From: Armigeres subalbatus
Lineage: Eukaryota > Arthropoda > Insecta > Diptera > Culicidae
Reading direction: 5' to 3'
Length of the DNA stretch: 64,000 nucleotides
Assembly: GCF_024139115.2 (NCBI RefSeq)
Contig: NC_085139.1
Coordinates: forward strand, 18,075,284-18,139,283
This document shows, one piece after another, positions 22,647 through 31,665 of the stretch. Position numbers and translations under genes: made by a program. Within the stretch, counting starts at the first letter, position 1, and the number at the start of each line of letters is the position of its first letter. Below the pieces are notes generated by a model, which saw only the letters and a program-made list of their open reading frames with translations, had not been told where the DNA came from and did no database searches.

Positions 22647-23273
22647 ATGGAAAACGTTGGAGGCGCCGGACAAGTGGAGCATGAAATCGGTGAGTGTATC
22701 GCCGCGCAGGACTGGAAGAAAGTGATCGACCAAGGTCAGGCGTTGCCGTTCGAAACCCGGGTGAAATACCTCTGGTTATGGCCACTACAGAGCGACCTCG
22801 AGCGGATAGAAGAGAGCTTGCATCGATTTGGGATTACGCGAATATTAAGTATCGGTTGCGGGACCGGACTGTTGGAGTGGTTGATCACGGTTGCGACGGG
22901 TATTGCAGTGGCAGGCGTTGAAAAGGACGAAAAGTGGTGGCGATCGAAGTATGCGACCAGAACGTACATCCCCATGGTTTTCGCTGAAGCGCTTCGAACG
23001 AGCGCCACCGCCACCGAGAGCCAAGGTCATCAAACAACGTGGCAGGCCATGATGTTTTGCTACTTCAACGACGGTGACGCTTTTCGCGAGTATGTGAAAA
23101 ATTTCGACGGTCACTATGTGATAATTGCGGGGCCAGAAGAAGGGAGTGGGGTTATTACGAACCCATTACCATTTGGGGCTCGCTTTCCGGCCGATCAGGA
23201 GTGGGAAATGGTGCACAGCATTCCGGTGGGAAGTGAAAATTTGAATCATTTTGTGATCTATCAACGACGGTGA
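22647..23273 (+). CDS. Methyltransferase-like protein
   Basis: A 208-residue protein. Residues 66-74 read ILSIGCGTG, the glycine-rich motif I of Rossmann-fold S-adenosylmethionine methyltransferases. VAGVEKDE about 20 residues later has an acidic residue at the position expected for cofactor ribose binding. Later segments (MMFCYFNDGD, YVIIAGPEEGSG) fit strands 4 and 5 of that fold. The N-terminus is helical and there is no signal peptide. An out-of-frame ATG at 22640 overlaps the start and opens a short upstream frame that could damp translation. Substrate unknown. It follows the zinc-finger gene so closely that a shared transcript or a very compact promoter is likely. Confidence 0.88.
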   Translation: MENVGGAGQVEHEIGECIAAQDWKKVIDQGQALPFETRVKYLWLWPLQSDLERIEESLHRFGITRILSIGCGTGLLEWLITVATGIAVAGVEKDEKWWRSKYATRTYIPMVFAEALRTSATATESQGHQTTWQAMMFCYFNDGDAFREYVKNFDGHYVIIAGPEEGSGVITNPLPFGARFPADQEWEMVHSIPVGSENLNHFVIYQRR

Positions 23274-23279
23274 AATAAA
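23274..23279 (+). terminator. Polyadenylation signal AATAAA
   Basis: A canonical AATAAA begins immediately after the TGA stop (23271-23273) of the methyltransferase-like gene, followed by a T-rich stretch. A usable 3' end this close to the stop would give a very short 3' untranslated region. Confidence 0.65.
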
Positions 23280-23479
23280 TTTATACAATTTTGTATTGAA
23301 GGTCGTGTTTATTTTATTAAGTTGTTCCATTTCTTTCGCTCCTAGGTAGTGTGACCCAATGACTTATCGTAATCTTGAGCTATTTTTTTCCAATATAACA
23401 TTATCTATATTTCTATCAACAAATACTGCTCAATTGGAACTCTTCCAACTTTTTCTTTTTCCTAGTGATTCAAAATACT

Positions 23480-23880
23480 CTTTTAATCAAAAATGGATAT
23501 ACGTCTGTTTCAACTATTTGACATGCAAGTAAACTCTCATTTCCTCATTTATATCTTCCGTATTATCAGGTACTATTAATGTGCACAATTTCATCTTGCA
23601 TCACATTGGCTTCTTCAGTTATATCTCTGAACTCCAAAGGTAACGATTATGGTTCCATTCTCTTCAACTTCTCCAGGCCCTTTTTATTCTGTTTGCCCGG
23701 TTGAGTCAGCAGAAACACTCTCTCTTGATTCATCCGAACAGCTGTTAACATTTCCTTTTTTGTAACTTCTAAAACAATTCCATTCAAAATCTCTATCGTA
23801 TCGGATGTTTTAAAACTATCTTCTTCACTCCCACCGATGCGGTTTTTTTCTTGCAGCACTACTATCTAAGGCTTTAGTTC
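23480..23880 (-). pseudogene. Unrecognised coding-like fragment
   Basis: A 70-codon open stretch (23859-23647) includes DTIEILNGIVLEVTKKEM and VFLLTQPGKQNKKG. Other frames nearby give SDESRESVSADSTGQTE and EVEENGTII. The shifting coding character suggests a decayed gene or an exon with frameshifts. No domain was recognised, and chance cannot be excluded. Confidence 0.25.
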
Positions 23881-24060
23881 CCGAATAAAAATCAAGTTGA
23901 ACTTAAAAGTGACCATTCCTTTTTTTTATAGTGAGCGACAGGTGATGACAGTTTAATAATTTTGCCCTGCATTCAGAGCAAGAATATTTTTGACAATCAT
24001 AGTTTTTCATAGATATCTTACTGCTTCTATTGCAAAGCAAAAGATATTTAGCTTAGCTTA

Positions 24061-24221
24061 GGGAGCATCCATAAATTACGTAACGCTTTTAGGAGGAGGA
24101 GTTGCCCGAAGTGTGACAATTCATACAAAATTTTAAATTGATTCATACAAAAAGTGTGACAAAGGGGGAGGAGGGTTTGAAAATGGCCAATTTTTGCGTT
24201 ACGTAATTAATAGATCTTCCC
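24061..24221. mobile_element. MITE with TTA target-site duplication (Harbinger-type)
   Basis: Ends GGGAGCATCCATAAATTACG..TAACGC and, inverted, GGGAAGATCTATTAATTACG..TAACGC pair over about 26 bases. TTA flanks both sides (24058-24060 and 24222-24224). It is 161 bp with no coding content. A 3-bp TTA or TWA duplication is typical of PIF/Harbinger elements. Confidence 0.8.
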
Positions 24222-24364
24222 TTAGCTTGATTGATCCCTCAGTCGTGATTGGCCGAGGAACAACAAATAGGTATGCACAGCTCACCAATTGATAAGTCTT
24301 CTTGGGACTAGAAAGCTTTTCTCACTGTACATTAGAATGATTCAAATTTTGCTTAATTTTGCTA

Positions 24365-26076
24365 CAGTGGGTCCAAAAAGTATTCGTCTAGCTGCATATT
24401 CTTTAGTAAAATGTAAAACTTAGGCGTGATAGAAGTGAAATCAAAAAACTTTCTTATAAATTTGGTAGAAAACTTATCAATACATGATTATTATTCAAAA
24501 ACAAATAGAAATTTCAATTACTTTTTCTGGTATGTAGAAAATATCTAAATTTCGTCCATTTCGCTCGCTCAAAAAGTATTCGTCTATTCAAAAAAAACGA
24601 GTGAAACACGAATATAATAATTTTTTTCGCATGTAGTTACACTAACACACTCTAGTGACGTCTAGCAACATTTTTGTCAATATTCAATGACAAATCAAAT
24701 AATGTTTTTGTTTTGTTTGAACTTGGCGCGGAAAATGGAAGCACCATGGGTGGGAAAAGTAAAAAGATGAGTCGAAATGAAAAAAAAACTTATTCTACGC
24801 CTGCATAATTAGTGCAAGTTGACTTATGACTTTGCAGAAATGTGGGTAGACCAAGGGTAGCAAGAATTCAACCATTTAATTAGTGATTGATCGCATCAGC
24901 GCCACAAAATCAATCAAAACAAATAACAGAGTGGTCGTCAGCAATGGTGAACTGATTACGATGAGCGATTTATTGTGCGGAAAATAAAAAAATCCTTGAA
25001 AACGAGTTCACCCATATAGGCAATTGAGTGCTCAGATATGAACCAATACGAACAGAAATACATGTGAAAAATATGGGTATAATGGGCGAGTATCACGGAT
25101 GAAAATTCAAGTGAGCCATCAAATTATCAAAAACAGCTCGATTTCAGCTAAAAATATCGCTGGAAGAAGGATGACTTTCAGAATCAAGTCATGTTATCTG
25201 ACGAAAGCAAGTACAGCATATTTGGATCAAATAGCCGATGTATGGTATGGCGGAAAATGAATATTGAGATACAGCCTCAGAATCTCTTTTGAGCAGTAAA
25301 GCATGGTGGGGGCTCCGTCATGGTCTCTGAGGTGCTTGAGCGCAACCGGTGCGGGAAAATTTCACATTATTGAAGGAATTATGTATCACAACATGTTCAT
25401 CCGCATTTTGAAAGAAAATTTTAACGCCAGTGCTGAGAAATTGGGCTTACATTGAACATACATCTTACGGGGTGATAATTACCTCAAGCACACAGCCCAA
25501 AATACTAAGCTGTAGCTACTCTATAATACCCCAATCAACTCAAAACGCCTCATCAGATCCCAGATATGAATCCAATTTAACTCCATTGAAAGGTTCTGGA
25601 CGACAAACTTTTCGTGAAATTCGTGAAAGTCATATTCCCAACAACAACGAATTGAAATTAGTGTTGAAAGAAAAATTGAAGAATATTCTGTCCCCCATTA
25701 CGGCTAATTTAATCAGTTCCATGCCACAAGAACTACAGCCCGTCATAGATACACAGGGGAATCCAACCGTCATAGATACACAGGGGAATCCAACGAAATA
25801 TTGAATTCCATTCTACAACTCCTGTTTTCGTTTCAAAAGCGCGCTAAACCTGACTAGACGAATACTTTTTGAGCTCGTATTTAATGAATTGTTATGTTTT
25901 GTTACCTTTGTTTTTGTTATTGTTTTATTTTTCTGTTTAATTAATAACAATTAAGATTAAATGATTAATTTACCACACAATGTAATCGATAGTTTTATTT
26001 TTTTGAGCTTACTAGGTTCTATCTTTGGCATTTTCTAGAAAACGCACAGCTAGACGAATACTTTTTGGACTCACTG
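24365..26076 (+). mobile_element. Tc1-like transposon with IR/DR ends
   Basis: A 1,712-bp element flanked by TA on each side (24363-24364 and 26077-26078). The outer ends CAGTGGGTCCAAAAAGTATT (left) and CAGTGAGTCCAAAAAGTATT (inverted, right) continue TCGTCTAGCTG, for about 30 of 31 matching. A second copy of the core AAAAAGTATTCGTCTA lies 196 bases inside each end (24571 and, inverted, near 25870). This gives the inverted-repeat/direct-repeat arrangement known from some Tc1 families such as Sleeping Beauty. The encoded transposase is broken. Confidence 0.9.
24735..25804 (+). pseudogene. Tc1-type transposase, inactivated
   Basis: Shifted frames contain KSKKMSRNEK near the start, VMLSDESKYSIFGSNSR (first catalytic Asp region) and VWRKMN about 25200-25250, KHGGGSVMV about 25300-25325, and a DNYLKHTAQNTK segment about 25475-25510 (second catalytic Asp region). 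YNTPIN and SPDMNPIEHLW-like pieces lie about 25525-25600. These are the expected order of Tc1 DDE-domain blocks, but several frameshifts and stops interrupt them. Near the end a 26-bp unit (GTCATAGATACACAGGGGAA and six more bases) is duplicated in tandem at 25742-25793. Confidence 0.85.
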
Positions 26077-26587
26077 TATGCTTAAATGATGGCATTTGCT
26101 GTTTTATTGATCCTCCTAAATTTTTAGCTAATTTGGATGTAACTAGACTGAGCACGCGTAGTTTGAAGTTTGTATGAAAATTACTATGAAAACAGTCACT
26201 TTTGTGGAAAACCGTTCCGCAACGTTGGTCATTAGGCTCTAAAAATATATAACTACGTAGGCAACATCGAAAATTTTGCAATGAAACTGATCGTCTTTAT
26301 TGGGAAACGAATCTATGCTGGCCAGATAAGTTATTTGGGAAATACTGAATCGAAGTAAACTCAATTTAACACGAAAAAGAATAACATCAATATCAATAAT
26401 GGGCATTTCTGTTTTCTTTACAACTTTACTTACAAAAGTCAGATCACTTCGCAACAACAACTGTACTCTAGCGTAGGAAGTACTCTATTAAGTCATTGCG
26501 TTGATTACATTTGAATAGTTGATGAGTCAGGGTTTTAAAGAATTTATCTTCCTTTTACTTCCACTATTTTGTTTTTACGTGTCTTCA

Positions 26588-26640
26588 CAAATACGTATTT
26601 CGTCCACTACTTGTGGACATCTTCAGTGTGTTGTTTATCG
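26588..26640 (-). other. Hammerhead-ribozyme-like motif
   Basis: On the minus strand: a CTGAAGA core (26626-26620), one T, a perfect six-base stem GTCCAC / GTGGAC around a short loop, GAAA, then the self-complementary TACGTA. CACA before the core can pair with TGTG after the presumed cleavage site. The layout parallels the motif at 13150-13225. Not shown to be active. Confidence 0.35.
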
Positions 26641-26723
26641 ACAATACGGAACGAGTTTTTCACTTAAGTGGCGATTTCCAGACTAATTTCCATACAAACA
26701 TCAAACTGCGCGTGCTCAGTCTA

Positions 26724-26952
26724 CACAGCAAATAATTTTGAAAATTCAACGATGTGTAAAATTGCAGCTCATCCCATCAAACGAAATAACATTTGATATT
26801 CAATTAAATTTGATTGAATTTTACAAGCAAGCACCGTTTAAATTTATTTCGATTTAAAAGAATAGTGAGATCGATTGAAGGTTACGTTTATTTGCATGCT
26901 CCAAATATGTGCATTAAAATACATTTAAAATCACAACATATTTTTATCTGTG
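26724..26952. mobile_element. TA-flanked MITE nested in an inverted repeat
   Basis: The left end CACAGCAAATAATTTTG pairs with the inverted right end CACAGATAAAAATATG. TA flanks the element at 26722-26723 and 26953-26954. Without it the surrounding arm is colinear with the partner arm at 26081-26220, so insertion is directly demonstrated. It is 229 bp and noncoding. Confidence 0.85.
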
Positions 26953-27263
26953 TAGTTACATCCAAATTAGCTAAAAATTTAGGAGGATTAATAAAACAGC
27001 AAATGTCATCGTTTAAGCAAAGAAGAGCGAAAAAGTCGAAATTTGAATCACTCTACTGTAATGCTTCAGAGTTTCTTCAATTCAAGACCAATAACGATAC
27101 CGGCCACGTACTCATAGTCAATTAGGATAAGGGAAGGAAAAAAGTTCGACACTCATTGCTATAAGAGACCGAGGAATCCTCTGTATCTTCATGAGAGCAC
27201 TGGGAAGGAATAGTATAATTAATTGCATATTATTCGGCAACTTGGTCGTACGAAAACCATTTT

Positions 27264-27996
27264 TTTGTTAAATATCTTGGCTGTGCATATGCACAGCACA
27301 TGTTTCGAAATGGACAAATTGATATGAAATTTGCGAAAAAGAATTCACGTGTCTTGGAGGGACTCGAACCCTCAACCTCCAACTCTCTAGATAGGCGTGA
27401 TAACCGCTACACAACAAGACCACTTAAAAGTCACGTTTGCGGAAAAGCCATCAGAATCCGAGTACCAACCTCCACCGCGGTTAGTTTTCTTTTTTGCAAA
27501 TTGAATATCTTTCGGATGCTTGATTTGTTAGATCTCCACATGTGCCTTACTGTTGTATATCCAAGGTCAAGCGAGTGCACATTGTTTATTAAACGAGAGG
27601 ATCGCACTCCATGCCCCCCAACAACGGGCTGGGCGGACTGGTATAGAATGCGAATCAATCGCACTCTGCTGTGCCAAAGGCTTGCTTGGCTAAAGCATTT
27701 GATGAGTTTGATTGCCTTACGTGTGCTGTCGCGTGTACTCAGACGACTAATGACGGTCTCTTCAATTTGCCAAAAAGAGAGCTAACCGCGGTGGAGGTTG
27801 GTACTCGGATTCTGATGGCTTTTCCGCAAACGTGACCTTTGCGGTCTTGTTATGTAAGGGTTATAACGCCTATCTAGAGAGTAGGAGGTTGAGGGTGTTT
27901 TGGAGGGACACGTGGATTATTTTTCGCAAATTTAATATCAATTTGTCCATTTCGAAACATGTGCTGTGCATATGCACAGCCAAGATATTTAACAAA
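27264..27996. repeat. Foldback element with tRNA-like sequence in its arms
   Basis: Arms of about 240 bp (27264-27507 and 27759-27996) are inverted copies enclosing a spacer of about 250 bp. The outer part is TTGTTAAATATCTTGGCTGT with a palindromic TGTGCATATGCACA. The inner part includes CCGCGGTTAG. Both arms contain a tRNA-like segment, better preserved in the left arm on the minus strand. The arms have diverged by several percent. No transposase is present. Confidence 0.8.
27350..27421 (-). tRNA. tRNA-like sequence (Val-like D arm), probably a pseudo-tRNA
   Basis: The minus strand folds as a cloverleaf. The acceptor is GGTCTTG against CAAGACA (6 of 7 paired). The D arm GTGTAGCGGTTATCAC is like that of eukaryotic tRNA-Val. 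The T arm GAGGG-TTCGAGT-CCCTC is perfect. The anticodon stem is imperfect around the loop CTAGAGA (AGA if the loop is counted normally). It sits in the arm of a foldback element, and a decayed copy occurs in the other arm near 27840-27915. It is more likely tRNA-derived mobile DNA than a working gene. Confidence 0.5.
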
Positions 27997-28149
27997 GGGA
28001 TAGTATGTTAGTTGGGAAGGAAATCAATTGGAAATCGCCTTAGTAAGCGACTATTTTTTTTAACGACGTCATATTCACGCCATATGATGATACAAAGACG
28101 AAAACACAATGTGTATCAAAGTTATTTCACTGATTCGGTATCTTAACCG

Positions 28150-28245
28150 GTATCGGTTAAGGATTCGGTATCGGAAAAGGTATTGGGGTCGTGGGATCAA
28201 ACCCCACCGAAGGGGCGGTTACCCTCCAATACCTTTTCCGAACTA
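28150..28245. repeat. Palindromic segment with box-B-like sequence
   Basis: CGGAAAAGGTATTGG at the left pairs with CCAATACCTTTTCCG at the right. The minus strand between them contains GGGTTTGATCCCACGACC, resembling a tRNA T-arm (box B). It may be a remnant of a tRNA-derived or foldback element. Confidence 0.5.
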
Positions 28246-28456
28246 AATCTATCACATGTTGTACATATGCATAATCAAGTTTCAGACATAGTAACCAAAT
28301 AGATATTTTTTTCATTTTCGCGACGGCTAAAACACGCACTGTACTTAGTTGTTCGTAGGCTACTCCCATACGAGATTTCTATAGAGAAGGTAATTTTTTA
28401 TTATCAAAATTCCACTTAAGTTTTTATTCGGAAATTGAAACGAGCAAAGAAACCAT

Positions 28457-28625
28457 TTACACCCGATTTTGTTTTTACACGGATTTTTTTAGCGGACCAT
28501 TTTTTTGCAAAGTTGCTCTGTTTTGCATGATATGTCGAGAAATCATAAAACTTTTTTATGCGTATTTTCGAAATTTGAACTGAAATCTTTCTTGACATTC
28601 CCCGTGTAAAAACGAATCGGGTGTA
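28457..28625. mobile_element. MITE, TTACACCCGATT ends, followed by a tandem duplication
   Basis: TTTACACCCGATTTTGTTTT..TACACGG at the left pairs with the inverted CCGTGTAAAAACGAATCGGG..TGTA at the right. Immediately after, a 31-bp unit (GGGTGTATTTCAATCCCTGT..CAGAT) is present twice, at 28618-28648 and 28654-28684, a 36-bp period that includes the element's right edge. Confidence 0.65.
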
Positions 28626-28689
28626 TTTCAATCCCTGTCAGATGAAGTGTATTCGGGTGTATTTCAATCCCTGTCAGATCAAGTTTCGT

Positions 28690-29143
28690 GACGAAACCGT
28701 TTTGACTCAAATCTCTAATATCTCAATGATTCATATTCCGAACACTCGTCACATGCACATTTATCTGAAACATTTCGTTATTATTGCATAAATGAACTAA
28801 TTTTTTCGGAAAGCGTACGAATCAAAGACATAATAATTGTCCAACATTGAGATTAAGTTTAAATTTTGCATTTTAATGCATTTAAGGTGCTGTTCTTAAT
28901 TTGAGACAATTTTTAGGTGCTATGCCTGTTTGGCAATTGATACAATGTTTGGCAGATTAAAATCATCCAGTATTCATAGTTACAAATAATAAAATATGAT
29001 ATCAAGCGTTTATATTTAAGTTTTATTTTTCCACTACCAGATGGAATTAAATGATCTATTCAAATGTTTTGATGCATGTGCCATAAAGACTTCCGAAGTG
29101 AAAATTGTGCTCGGAATCTTTCGGAATATGAATCAAAACAGTA
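28690..29143. repeat. Inverted-repeat element, second copy of the 638-798 family
   Basis: GTTTTGACTCA ... GATTCATATTCCGAACACTC (left) and CGGAATATGAATCAAAACAG (right) form inverted ends. The left end matches the sequence at about 612-657. The interior is AT-rich without coding content. Confidence 0.55.
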
Positions 29144-29443
29144 CTAACTCATAAGGGAATCTTTTTGTGTGTTTTTTGACTGACAGAAAAAGAAACAGTT
29201 TGGTGTAGGAAAAAATCGCAATTTATATTTCAAACATAGATGGCGGCGGCGTTTGTCGTGATTGTATCGGTGTGGTAATATAACATAATGCAATGAACTA
29301 TGGAATTATTTTCCGGGAATTTTTTAAAAGAATTTTCTGGGAAAGCTTAATATAAGTCATTTTTCCAATCAAATTTTTAATTCCGAATCCAGATTTGTGG
29401 CAGTGAGCTAGATGCTAAATATTTTATTATTTCCTGGTTATTA

Positions 29444-29814
29444 CAGCCGACTCTCTACATCTCGATGTTCTATATCTCGATATCTCTCCCTATATCGATG
29501 GTTTCCTCAGTCCCTTCAATCTACATATATTTGGGCTTTCTACATCTCGATAACCTCCCTATCTCGATGTGTTCTGATCATATTTGGTTCAGGATTCACT
29601 CTCCTTATGTCGATATGTTAAAATTTTTAGGCTACTAGACCATCTTTAGACAATAACAAACACATCAACAACAGGAAACGACATTTATTTTGTTGTCGTT
29701 TTTCATAACAACGAGCTTTTTTAGATCTAGTACCCATTCCAATTTTTGTTTCCATTCCTCGATCTCTCCCTATCTCGATGGTCCCTTTAATATCGAGATG
29801 TGGAAAGGCGACTG
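29444..29814. mobile_element. Pogo/Tc1-type MITE with internal CTATCTCGATG repeats
   Basis: The left end CAGCCGACTCTCTACATCTC..GAT pairs with the inverted right end CAGTCGCCTTTCCACATCTC..GAT. TA flanks both sides (29442-29443 and 29815-29816). It is 371 bp long. Short motifs of the type CATCTCGAT, CTATCTCGATG and CTCCCTATCTCG recur many times in the interior, making it self-similar. CAGTCGACTCTC-like ends with TA duplication are found in pogo-type elements. Confidence 0.75.
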
Positions 29815-30154
29815 TAATTGTAACCCTGTACTCACATTATTGGAGGACTTGGGATCCTGTCATCGGCACTGGCCTTATCATGCTCTAGCATGCACTTTAG
29901 GTTTCAGAATAGTTTTTGCAAATTATTCAATATAAGTTCATTTTCTTACTATTATCTATTTATAATAATTATCTATTTTAACGATCTCCTGGACCTAACA
30001 ATTCTGCCATATGAAGACCTACATGTGAGATATGTGTCTAAATTCAGGTTTTCTCCGTGCCGCGGAATTAAATAGTAGTTGCAGTACATATTGCACCGTC
30101 TATTTCCAGAAGGATTATGGGTCATGGAAGTGAGTGTGGTTACTTAATTTGATA

Positions 30155-30235
30155 TAATAATATATAATATACATATAATAATATGAATAATAATATATAT
30201 AATATAATAATATAATAATATCAATAAATAACAAG
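30155..30235. repeat. AT microsatellite (TAATAA/ATAT)
   Basis: A simple-sequence tract of TAA, ATAA and ATAT units over about 80 bases. Confidence 0.8.
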
Positions 30236-30349
30236 GGCAAACCAGGAATTGTATAATGCTATAGGATAATTATATTAATGGAAAAGAGGGCGACCCACTA
30301 TAAAAAAAATCTACTTTCTGCTATATTCAGTCAGATACTAACCCTAGTC

Positions 30350-31665
30350 GCCAAAATAACTTTCAAAATTCTAAAAGCACAGGGTAATCATCTGTCACGA
30401 CTCTCGCTTCGATCGGTTCATAAACTGATTGTCGCCGCCATTCTCACAATCACATTACTCGCTTCACGTTCGCCTTCACCGAAGCAGCTAACGAACTATT
30501 TTTCGCTTTGCAACGATCGTCGGCTTTCATCAGCAGCACCTACACCAGTCATCCGGACAATTGAACGACACAACCGTCGTTTCAAATAATATCAGTGCTC
30601 TACATCAGAAAGCTGTAGCCGTTCTGTTGTGGTGTATGATATTCTGGATTTTATCTCCCACTGTTTGGACTAAACGCATTAATTAATGATGGACCATTGC
30701 GGCAAATGTAATAAGGAATTTTGTCCAGAAGATATCGTTGTATCATGCGATGGTTTCTGTGAAGATCGTCACCAGTTTCACGCAAAACGTGTGGGATTGA
30801 ATTATGATGAAGGATGCGCTTGCTTGCACTCTAACATTTTCTGGATGTGTGACAGCTGTAGACACATAATTGAAACCGGCCGCTTTCGCTTTAAACAGCC
30901 CTCAACGGTGGAAAGCAATGAATCAACAATGAAAGATGAGGTAGTTCATTTGAGAATGGAAGTGGAACGTATTGGCAAGATAGTTACTTCTTTAGTTTCG
31001 AATTCCTCGAGTAAAATTGTTTCGAATCGCACAATGTTTAATCAGCCTTTATCTTCAACAAGAATGATGGATATCGATAATCCTGAAGTGATAAACGACC
31101 AGACTGTCCAACTTTTCATTTCAAACATCGCGAATGATGTAACAGAAGATGAAATAAGGCTCATGGTGTGCGAATCAATAGGAGCCGAACAAGTTTCACA
31201 CATTAAATGCCTAGTGTCCCCTCGGAAAGATCTTTCTTCTCTCGATTATGTGTCTTTCAAAGTCGTTGTAGACGCCCGTCATCGTGATTCCGCGCTGGAT
31301 GCAGCTAGTTGGCCACCAGGTGTGCGATGTCGAGAATTCATACATTGCTCGAATCCCGTATGGAGACCTATCAACCGGATAATTCAACCCAATTTTATAC
31401 GCTGATCTTCAATATCCATGTATTTTCATTATCTATTTAATAGTTTCCATTTTGTTGTGTTGAATATCACTGTCACTTAATTGTTTATTCAGTTCGAAAT
31501 AAGTTAAATTTTAATTAGTAGTCTGTGCGACCCAGTCAAATGCGAATCATTAAATAAATCTGTTCAGCTATTTTCGTCTCTAGGTTAAACATTAGAATAT
31601 AATCATACAGTCTGTACAGCTTGTCTGAAGGCGGTGTAAATAAATTAAAAAAAATAAACTAAAAT
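30350..31665 (+). mobile_element. LINE-like unit carrying ORF1 only (half-LINE)
   Basis: An intact ORF1 (30686-31405) is preceded by about 330 bases of leader. It is followed directly by about 260 bases ending GCTTGTCTGAAGGCGGTGTA..AATAAATTAAAAAAAATAAA, which resembles the 3' end of Jockey/CR1-type LINEs. No reverse transcriptase lies between. Either ORF2 was deleted or this is a non-autonomous element. The borders are inferred. Confidence 0.55.
30686..31405 (+). CDS. ORF1-type protein with PHD-like zinc domain
   Basis: An uninterrupted 239-codon frame. Residues 5-58 are Cys/His-rich (CGKC, C13, CDGFC, HQFH, CACLH, MCDSC), the spacing of a PHD-like zinc domain. A predicted helical, coiled-coil-prone stretch follows at about 75-105 (ESTMKDEVVHLRMEVERIGK). 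The C-terminal part (about 130-225) begins VQLFISNIANDVTEDEI and includes LDYVSFKVVVD and WPPGVRCREF, resembling the RNA-binding ORF1 region of insect Jockey/CR1 LINEs. Such proteins bind element RNA. The absence of stops in otherwise decayed surroundings is notable. A domesticated host gene is the alternative. Confidence 0.65.
   Translation: MMDHCGKCNKEFCPEDIVVSCDGFCEDRHQFHAKRVGLNYDEGCACLHSNIFWMCDSCRHIIETGRFRFKQPSTVESNESTMKDEVVHLRMEVERIGKIVTSLVSNSSSKIVSNRTMFNQPLSSTRMMDIDNPEVINDQTVQLFISNIANDVTEDEIRLMVCESIGAEQVSHIKCLVSPRKDLSSLDYVSFKVVVDARHRDSALDAASWPPGVRCREFIHCSNPVWRPINRIIQPNFIR

Larger units (their letters stand above)
26081..27022. repeat. Inverted-repeat element, right arm split by an insertion
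   Basis: The left arm 26081-26220 (GCTTAAATGATGGCATTTGC ... ACTGAGCACGCG ... GTTTTCC) is repeated in inverted orientation at 26648-26722 plus 26955-27022. The right arm is interrupted exactly by the 229-bp TA-flanked element at 26724-26952. The left arm abuts the right end of the Tc1 element. Confidence 0.8.

Noticed and set aside
27300..27785. 161-codon plus-strand frame
   Set aside because: It runs through the arms and spacer of the foldback element and includes the reverse of the tRNA-like segment.
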